A stretch of 11,159 bases of DNA from positions 1 through 11,159 of the forward strand of contig DASRVZ010000198.1 of NCBI GenBank assembly GCA_035654835.1, in the 5' to 3' direction. The notes beneath the pieces are model-generated. The model was not told the origin of the DNA, searched no databases, and saw nothing but the letters and a program-made list of their open reading frames with translations. Positions 6,277-11,159 of the stretch are shown piece after piece. Within the stretch, counting starts at the first letter, position 1; the number at the start of each line of letters is the position of its first letter. A program made the position numbers and the translations under genes. This DNA comes from UBA4719 sp035654835 (GTDB lineage Bacteria > Actinomycetota > Actinomycetes > Actinomycetales > Dermatophilaceae).

Positions 6277-6717
6277 TCAGGCGCCCGGGGGCTTCGGCCG
6301 GATCAGACAGGTGATCCGTGAGGTGCACACCCGGTTGTCGTTCTCATCGGTGATCACGACCTCGTAGGCCGCCAAGGTGTTGCCCAGCGACAGCGCTGTG
6401 GCGACCCCGGTGACGAACCCCTCCCGGGCCGCACGGTGATGAGTGGCGTTGATGTCCACGCCGACCGCGATCCGTCCCTCGCCGGCATGCAGCACGGCCG
6501 CGATGGACCCCAGGGTCTCGGCGAGCACCACGCTCGCGCCTCCGTGCAACAGCCCGTACGGCTGGGTGTTTCCGGCGACCGGCATCCGGCCGACGACTCG
6601 CTGGGGTGAGGCCTCGAGGAACTCGATCCCCATCTTCTCCCCGAGGGTGCCCCCATTCATCGCGTTCAGTCCGTTGAGAACCAGGTCGTGCCCGTCGCCC
6701 GTCAGTTCAGTGCCCAT
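6277..6717 (-). CDS. Hotdog-fold thioesterase (PaaI/YdiI-like)
   Basis: The 146-residue, single-domain hotdog protein closely matches the acyl-CoA thioesterase pattern of YdiI/EntH/PaaI: NTQPYGLLHGGASVVLAE at 50-67, with H58-G59-G60 and the catalytic acid E67, then DINATHHRAAREGFVTG (88-104), where AREG is characteristic. The enzymes hydrolyse aryl- or hydroxyaryl-acyl thioesters in the cytosol as homotetramers; 1,4-dihydroxy-2-naphthoyl-CoA in menaquinone synthesis is one possible substrate, but no men genes lie nearby. ATG at 6717 is preferred over a TTG directly before it. An AGGCAGG motif precedes it closely. It is divergent from polA across a 121-bp region filled with tandem repeats. Confidence 0.88.
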   Translation of the reverse strand: MGTELTGDGHDLVLNGLNAMNGGTLGEKMGIEFLEASPQRVVGRMPVAGNTQPYGLLHGGASVVLAETLGSIAAVLHAGEGRIAVGVDINATHHRAAREGFVTGVATALSLGNTLAAYEVVITDENDNRVCTSRITCLIRPKPPGA

Positions 6718-6735
6718 CAACCTGCCTATCGCTCT

Positions 6736-6818
6736 GTGTTGGTTAGTTCGGTGTTGGCCAACTCTGTGTCGGCAAGCTGGTGTTGGCTCACTGGTGTTGG
6801 CTAACTCCGTGTCCGGTC
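6736..6818. repeat. Tandem 14-15 bp repeats in the polA promoter region
   Basis: Five adjacent units, 6736-6750, 6751-6765, 6766-6779, 6780-6793 and 6794-6808, share the core GTGTTGGCTAACTC, and a sixth partial unit (GTGTCCGGTC) starts at 6809. Unit lengths are 15, 15, 14, 14 and 15. GTGT opens every unit; unit 2 contains the perfect palindrome GTTGGCCAAC and units 1 and 5 degenerate forms of it. The array ends just upstream of the polA -10 and begins 19 bases from the thioesterase start, so it could be a multi-site operator or a slippage-prone repeat. Confidence 0.8.
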
Positions 6819-6825
6819 GTGGCCC

Positions 6826-6838
6826 TAGGCTGCCATGC
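6826..6838 (+). promoter_or_regulatory. Leaderless polA promoter -10
   Basis: TAGGCT (6826-6831) ends seven bases before the polA GTG at 6839, the same hexamer and spacing as at pdtaR. The -35 position (about 6803-6808, AACTCC) is unlike TTGACA and lies inside the last full tandem repeat, so an activator could be needed. Confidence 0.6.
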
Positions 6839-9517
6839 GTGAGCCGACTCCTACTTCTCGACGGTCATTCGTTGGCTTATCGAGCGTTCTTCGCACTCCC
6901 GAAGGAAAACTTCTCTACCAGCACTGGTCAGTACACCAACGCGGTCTACGGCTTTACCTCGATGCTGATCAACGTTCTGCGCGACGAGACGCCGACCCAC
7001 ATCGCGGTCGCATTCGACGTCAGCCGCCAGACGTTCCGCATGGCCGAGTATGCCGAGTACAAAGCCGGCCGATCCGCTACGCCTGACGAGTTCAAGGGTC
7101 AGATCTCGTTGCTGCACGAAGTGCTGGACGCGCTGCGGATCCCGCACGTCGAGGTCGAGGGTTTCGAGGCGGATGACGTGCTCGCGACCCTGACGACGGC
7201 GGCCATCGAGCGGGCCGGCATCGACGAGGTGCTCGTCTGCTCCGGCGACCGCGACACATTCCAGCTGGTGACCAACCGGGTGACTGTCCTCTACCCGGTC
7301 AAGGGGGTCTCCGAGCTGGCCCGCATGACCCCGGCCGCGGTCGAGAAGAAGTACGGCATTCCGCCCCAGCGCTACAGCGATCTTGCGGCCCTGGTGGGTG
7401 AGTCGTCGGACAACCTGCCGGGCGTCCCCGGAGTCGGTCCCAAGACCGCCGCCAAGTGGATCCAGCAGTATGGCGATCTCACCGGTGTGGTCGCCAACAT
7501 CGCTGACATCCCTGGCAAGGCGGGTCAGTCATTGCGGGACAATCTCGATCTCGTCCTGCGCAACCGCCGGCTCAACCAGCTGATCCACGACGTCGCGGTC
7601 GACGTCACGGTCGACGATCTCGAGCGCAAGACGTGGGACCGCGAGGAGGTTCACCAGGTCTTTGACGGCCTGGAGTTCAGGGTCCTGCGCGACCGCCTCT
7701 TCTCGACGCTCGAAGCCGTTGAGGTTGAAGCAGACTCAGGTTTCGACCTCGATGGAGCTGTGTTGTCGTCTGCCCAGGTGCCGGCCTGGCTGACCGAGCA
7801 CACAGCACCGGGTTCGAGGGTCGGCGTCCACGTGGACGGCACGTGGGCACGGGGGACCGGCGACGCCCAGGCGCTGGCCATCGCGACCGGGGCCGGCGCA
7901 GCGGCATACATCGATCTGACCGCTCTCGACCCCACGGCAGAGGGCGCCGTCGCGACCTGGCTGGGTGACCTGGGACGCAACAAGGCCCTGCATGACGCCA
8001 AGGGTCCGATGCAGGCGCTCGCGGCCAGGGGTCTGTCGCTGGCCGGGCTGAGTAGCGACACCGCCCTGGCGGCCTACCTCGTGCGGCCGGATCAGCGGTC
8101 CTATGACCTGGCCGATCTCGTGCTTCGCCACCTCAGCCGCGAGCTTCGCAATGACACCGATTCTGGCGGCCAGGGGTTGCTGGACTTCAGCGCCGACGGC
8201 GAGGCCGAGGCGCAGACGGCAATGGTGCGCGCCCGGGCGATCCTCGACCTGTCGGTGGCGTTGGACGCCCAGCTCGAGGAGACAGGCGGCACAAGCCTGC
8301 TCGCGCAGATCGAGCTTCCGCTGGTGGACGTGCTGGCCCGCATGGAGCGTGTCGGCGTCGCTGCGGACGTTGCGGCGATGGAGGAGCTCGAGGCCGACTT
8401 CGCCGCCAAGGTGCGCGAGGCACAGGGCGACGCGTATGACGCGATCGGTGGCGAGCAGATCAACCTCGGCTCGCCCAAGCAGCTGCAGGTGGTGCTGTTC
8501 GACACCTTGGGCATGCCCAAGACCAAGAAGACCAAGACGGGTTACACGACTGACGCCGATGCCCTCACCGATCTCTTCGCCAAGACCGAGCATCCATTTC
8601 TTGAGGCGCTGCTGCGCCACCGTGATGCCACACGTCTGCGGGTGACCGTCGAGGGTCTGCTCAAGTCGGTGGCCGACGACGGTCGCATCCACACGACCTA
8701 CCAGCAGACGATCGCGGCCACCGGACGCTTGTCATCGACCGACCCGAACCTGCAGAACATCCCGATCCGCACCGAGGAGGGGCGCCGTATTCGCGAGGTC
8801 TTCGTTGTGGGACAAGGGTTTGAGTCGCTGATGTCGGCCGACTACAGCCAGATCGAGATGCGGATCATGGCCCACCTGTCCGGCGACGAAGGTCTCATCG
8901 AGGCGTTCAGGTCGGGGGAGGACCTGCACCGGTTCGTGGCCTCGCGAGTCTTCGCGGTCGCACCAGAGGACGTCACCGCGGCGATGCGCTCCAAGATCAA
9001 GGCGATGTCCTACGGCCTGGCCTACGGCCTCTCCGCGTTCGGGCTCTCCAAACAGCTGTCCATCCCGACCGGTGAGGCCGCGACCCTGATGACCGAGTAC
9101 TTCACCCGGTTCGGTGGCGTTCGCGACTACTTGCAGGACGTCGTCGTCCAGGCGCGGGGGACCGGCTACACCGAGACCATGCTGGGCCGTCGGCGCTACC
9201 TGCCGGACCTGAACTCCGACAACCGCCAGCGACGTGAAGCGGCTGAGCGGATGGCGCTGAACGCTCCGATCCAGGGCTCGGCCGCCGACATCATCAAGCT
9301 GGCCATGCTGCGTGTCGATGCCGCCCTGCGCGAGTCCGGTGCTTCCTCGCGGGTCCTGCTCCAGGTGCACGATGAGCTGGTCCTGGAGATTGCGGCTGGC
9401 GAGCGTGAGGCCGTCGAGGCGCTGGTTCGCATGGAGATGGGCGCCGCTGTCGAGATGGATGTGCCGCTGGAGATCAGCGTCGGAGTTGGCGGGTCCTGGC
9501 ACGACGCCGGTCACTAG
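6839..9517 (+). CDS. polA: DNA polymerase I
   Basis: The 892-residue enzyme is close to the mycobacterial PolA length. The N-terminal 5' nuclease domain (1 to about 300) starts SRLLLLDGHSLAYRAFF and includes FDVSRQTFR, EADDVLATL, SGDRD and SDNLPGVPGVGPKTA. The middle exonuclease-like domain (about 300-500) lacks the FDTET and other DEDD acids, so proofreading should be absent, as in other actinobacteria. The polymerase domain has motif A (SADYSQIEMR, D668), motif B (R717, K721, Y725, Y729-G730) and motif C (HDE at 844-846, D845). It fills gaps in repair and removes Okazaki primers. GTG at 6839 matches family N-termini and follows a leaderless -10; the frame stays open upstream to 6443 only because it is antisense to the thioesterase gene and then crosses the repeats. 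Confidence 0.97.
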   Translation: MSRLLLLDGHSLAYRAFFALPKENFSTSTGQYTNAVYGFTSMLINVLRDETPTHIAVAFDVSRQTFRMAEYAEYKAGRSATPDEFKGQISLLHEVLDALRIPHVEVEGFEADDVLATLTTAAIERAGIDEVLVCSGDRDTFQLVTNRVTVLYPVKGVSELARMTPAAVEKKYGIPPQRYSDLAALVGESSDNLPGVPGVGPKTAAKWIQQYGDLTGVVANIADIPGKAGQSLRDNLDLVLRNRRLNQLIHDVAVDVTVDDLERKTWDREEVHQVFDGLEFRVLRDRLFSTLEAVEVEADSGFDLDGAVLSSAQVPAWLTEHTAPGSRVGVHVDGTWARGTGDAQALAIATGAGAAAYIDLTALDPTAEGAVATWLGDLGRNKALHDAKGPMQALAARGLSLAGLSSDTALAAYLVRPDQRSYDLADLVLRHLSRELRNDTDSGGQGLLDFSADGEAEAQTAMVRARAILDLSVALDAQLEETGGTSLLAQIELPLVDVLARMERVGVAADVAAMEELEADFAAKVREAQGDAYDAIGGEQINLGSPKQLQVVLFDTLGMPKTKKTKTGYTTDADALTDLFAKTEHPFLEALLRHRDATRLRVTVEGLLKSVADDGRIHTTYQQTIAATGRLSSTDPNLQNIPIRTEEGRRIREVFVVGQGFESLMSADYSQIEMRIMAHLSGDEGLIEAFRSGEDLHRFVASRVFAVAPEDVTAAMRSKIKAMSYGLAYGLSAFGLSKQLSIPTGEAATLMTEYFTRFGGVRDYLQDVVVQARGTGYTETMLGRRRYLPDLNSDNRQRREAAERMALNAPIQGSAADIIKLAMLRVDAALRESGASSRVLLQVHDELVLEIAAGEREAVEALVRMEMGAAVEMDVPLEISVGVGGSWHDAGH

Positions 9518-9518
9518 G

Positions 9519-9557
9519 AATCGCTCAAGAGGTATTGCCGGTTGCAGCGGAGCGATT
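9519..9557 (+). terminator. Weak hairpin after polA
   Basis: AATCGCTC (9519-9526) and GAGCGATT (9550-9557) are exact inverted repeats beginning one base after the polA stop, with a 23-nt loop and no T tract. It could stabilise the 3' end of the polA transcript or act in termination, but it is not a standard intrinsic terminator. Confidence 0.3.
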
Positions 9558-9567
9558 GCGCCTGATC

Positions 9568-9625
9568 CGGACCTCCAGCGAGATAACTTCGCATTCATGT
9601 GGCATAAGTCGTCTGCGGAGGTCCG
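9568..9625 (+). promoter_or_regulatory. 9-bp inverted repeat with 41-nt loop
   Basis: CGGACCTCC (9568-9576) and GGAGGTCCG (9617-9625) are perfectly complementary in inverted orientation. The enclosed segment is less GC-rich than its surroundings and contains ACTTCGCAT and ATAAGT that could pair partly. It may be a structured leader of the downstream membrane-protein operon or a protein-binding dyad. Possible -10 sequences TACGTT (9629) and TACTGT (9634) follow it. No known riboswitch class was recognised. Confidence 0.4.
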
Positions 9626-9707
9626 CCCTACGTTACTGTCCCGTACGTCTGCTTTCACCCCAGGACGCATCGGGCGCCCGCGAGGCAGGTCTTTCGTGAG
9701 GTGGACG

Positions 9708-10280
9708 ATGCTCCGAACCCTGCTTTCAGGCTTTGTGCTTGCGCTGTGCACGGCAGTTGTCTTGATGATCGGTGGTGGTTCCGAGCTTGAGCACGTCGCT
9801 CTCCTAGGGGCAGCCCTCGGTGGTGTGATCGGTCTCGTGCCTCACGACCCGCCCCTGGGGAAGCTCGGTGGCTTCGCCCTCGGTTTCGGGATGGCGTGGA
9901 TGGCTTTCGCGATCCGCGCGGCCGTTCTGCCTGACTCCACGATCGGACGGGCCGTTGCCGCGTTCCTGGTCATTCTCATCTGTGGCGGGGTGGCTGCCAT
10001 CAGCTCCGGCAGGATGCCGCTCTGGAGCAGCCTCGTTGGTGCAGCCGCGATGGTCGGCGCGTACGAGACGTCGTACGGCGCATCGCCCTCGACCTTCCTG
10101 ACCACGTCGCCGCAGGCCGCGAGCACGGTGCTCCTTGCTGCGGCGTTCGGATACATCGGCACCACCGTCATCCACACGTTCGTCAAGAGCCCGGAGGCCT
10201 CGCCGACGCGCCGCCCGAGCCGCGCCCCAGACAGCGACAAAGAGATGCTCGAGCGTCTCATGGCAGGAGAGACCAAATGA
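9708..10280 (+). CDS. Polytopic membrane protein of unknown function
   Basis: The 190-residue product has about six hydrophobic segments (roughly residues 4-20, 25-42, 50-70, 76-95, 100-113, 130-153), a periplasmic or loop stretch rich in Ser/Thr between the last two, and a basic, cytoplasmic-looking tail of about 30 residues ending EMLERLMAGETK. I do not recognise the family. ATG at 9708 is chosen because GAGG at 9698-9701 gives a six-base spacing; a GTG at 9696 is possible. The frame extends much further upstream only as a shadow of polA. The stop overlaps the next start by four bases (ATGA), so the two are translationally coupled and probably function together at the membrane. Confidence 0.8.
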   Translation: MLRTLLSGFVLALCTAVVLMIGGGSELEHVALLGAALGGVIGLVPHDPPLGKLGGFALGFGMAWMAFAIRAAVLPDSTIGRAVAAFLVILICGGVAAISSGRMPLWSSLVGAAAMVGAYETSYGASPSTFLTTSPQAASTVLLAAAFGYIGTTVIHTFVKSPEASPTRRPSRAPDSDKEMLERLMAGETK

Positions 10281-11159
10281 AGCGCAAGACCACCCCCGCC
10301 CGTATCGGAGCGGCCCTGGTTCTGGCCCCTGCGGTTCTGTTCCTGGCCAGTGGCCAGGCGCTGGCGGCCAGCAACGTCATCATCACCAACACCGAGACCA
10401 TCCAGGCGCATCTCAACGCCGACGGCTCAGTGCAGGACGCACGCGTCTATGAACAGATCGCGCTGCAGGGCGACGGCACCGTCACCTTCAACAACCCGGT
10501 CTCGACCGCAAAACTGCGCAACCTCGACGGTTTCGGCAAGTTCGAGGTCAAGGACGGCAGCATCGTCAGCACTCAGACGGTGAACGGTGACAAACGGCTG
10601 CGCGCGGTGAGCGACTACGACAAGAAGCTCCCGCTCACGGTCGCGGTGACCTACAAGCTCGACGGCAAGACCGTCGAGGCGCGCGACGTGGTCGGCAAGT
10701 CGGGTCTCCTCGAAGTCCACTACACGGTGGCAAACGTAACCGGCAAGGCCCAAGACGTGACGTTCGACGACGGCACCGGCAAGATGATCACCGAGACCCA
10801 GCAGGTCGTGATCCCGATGGTCGGTTCCCTGACCACGGTGCTGCCATCCAGCTTCACTGATGTGCGGTCGGGTGAGGCGAGCATGGCCGGTGACGGCAGC
10901 GGCAGGATGAAGATGACTTTCACTATGACGCTGTTCAGCCCGATCGCCACGCCCACCGCAGAGTTCGGCTACTCGGCTCAGATCAAGGACGGCGTGATCC
11001 CGCCGGCGAACATCTCGTCGCTCCCGGTGAACCCGCTCGAAAGCCCGTCGTTCAAGGGTGGCGCCGCGAGCTATAAGGGCGGAGCCGACTCCGGCATTAC
11101 GCTCACCGCCGGCGCGGCCGAGATCGACGCGAACGTCCTGAAGCTGCGCGACGGGGCCG
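10277..11159 (+). CDS. Secreted protein, 3' end beyond window
   Basis: The visible 294 residues start with a clear signal peptide: a basic MKRKTTPAR, a hydrophobic core, and a likely cleavage after GQALA near residue 30. The mature part is beta-rich and soluble, with repeated short Asp/Gly-containing strands (LNADGS, LQGDGTVT, VKDGSIV, YKLDGKTV) and no cysteine. The last visible residues, IDANVLKLRDGA, resemble the beginning of LxxG-type heptad repeats found in YhgE/Pip-like cell-surface proteins, but this is a weak hint. AGGAG at 10265-10269 lies seven bases before the ATG, inside the coupled upstream gene. The gene is cut by the window end, so total length and any C-terminal anchor are unknown. 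Confidence 0.85.
   Translation, partial: MKRKTTPARIGAALVLAPAVLFLASGQALAASNVIITNTETIQAHLNADGSVQDARVYEQIALQGDGTVTFNNPVSTAKLRNLDGFGKFEVKDGSIVSTQTVNGDKRLRAVSDYDKKLPLTVAVTYKLDGKTVEARDVVGKSGLLEVHYTVANVTGKAQDVTFDDGTGKMITETQQVVIPMVGSLTTVLPSSFTDVRSGEASMAGDGSGRMKMTFTMTLFSPIATPTAEFGYSAQIKDGVIPPANISSLPVNPLESPSFKGGAASYKGGADSGITLTAGAAEIDANVLKLRDGA

Noticed and set aside
6736..6818. Tandem repeats as a CRISPR array
   Set aside because: Units are 14-15 bp, adjacent without unique spacers, and no cas genes are present.
6443..6838. Long N-terminal extension of the polA frame to an ATG at 6443
   Set aside because: It is antisense to the thioesterase gene and crosses the tandem repeats; PolA proteins begin at the SRLLLLDGHS segment, and the -10 plus GTG at 6839 explain the start.
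8732..9751. Long minus-strand open frames opposite polA (also 7736-8692)
   Set aside because: They are GC-codon shadows of the polymerase with no recognisable domains and Arg/His/Gln-rich composition.

Overview
The window comes from the chromosome of a high-GC actinobacterium. The evidence is strong G/C third-position codon bias, an ANTAR response regulator of the PdtaR (Rv1626) type, a PolA with a degenerate proofreading domain and Tyr in helix O, a 13E12-type DUF222/HNH gene, and several probably leaderless genes with a TANNNT -10 seven bases before the start codon. Intrasporangiaceae or another Micrococcales family is a guess, not something the sequence proves.

Layout. Positions 1-332 look like the far end of an integrated element. 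A tRNA-Leu-like 3' end (T arm, acceptor strand and CCA, no 5' half) lies at 305-332, and dyads and a helically phased hexamer array lie to its left. Positions 333-600 are non-coding and hold a perfect 22-bp palindrome. Two convergent cell-envelope genes follow: a membrane-anchored DUF3761 protein (+) and a secreted HEYAH putative metallopeptidase (-). A 235-bp intergenic region then carries two apparent promoters for pdtaR. Downstream is a decayed DUF222/HNH gene. A 1013-bp IS1595-family element with perfect ends and an 8-bp target duplication has split its LexA-like box next to the start codon.

The right half holds ordinary genes: a DUF554 membrane protein (-), a GNAT acetyltransferase (+), a hotdog thioesterase (-), and polA (+) reading away from the thioesterase. 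The 121 bp between the last two starts is mostly an array of 14-15 bp tandem repeats. After polA comes a 190-bp spacer with two long-range inverted repeats, then a translationally coupled pair: a polytopic membrane protein and a secreted protein cut by the window end.

Functionally, pdtaR and polA are conserved core genes that lie near each other in mycobacteria too. The intervening pseudogene and IS mark a site of insertion and decay. I see no clear new multi-gene defence or biosynthetic system. The best leads are the IS insertion that destroyed an SOS box, the tandem-repeat array at the polA promoter, the tRNA-derived attachment scar with phased motifs, and the dyad inside the distal pdtaR promoter.
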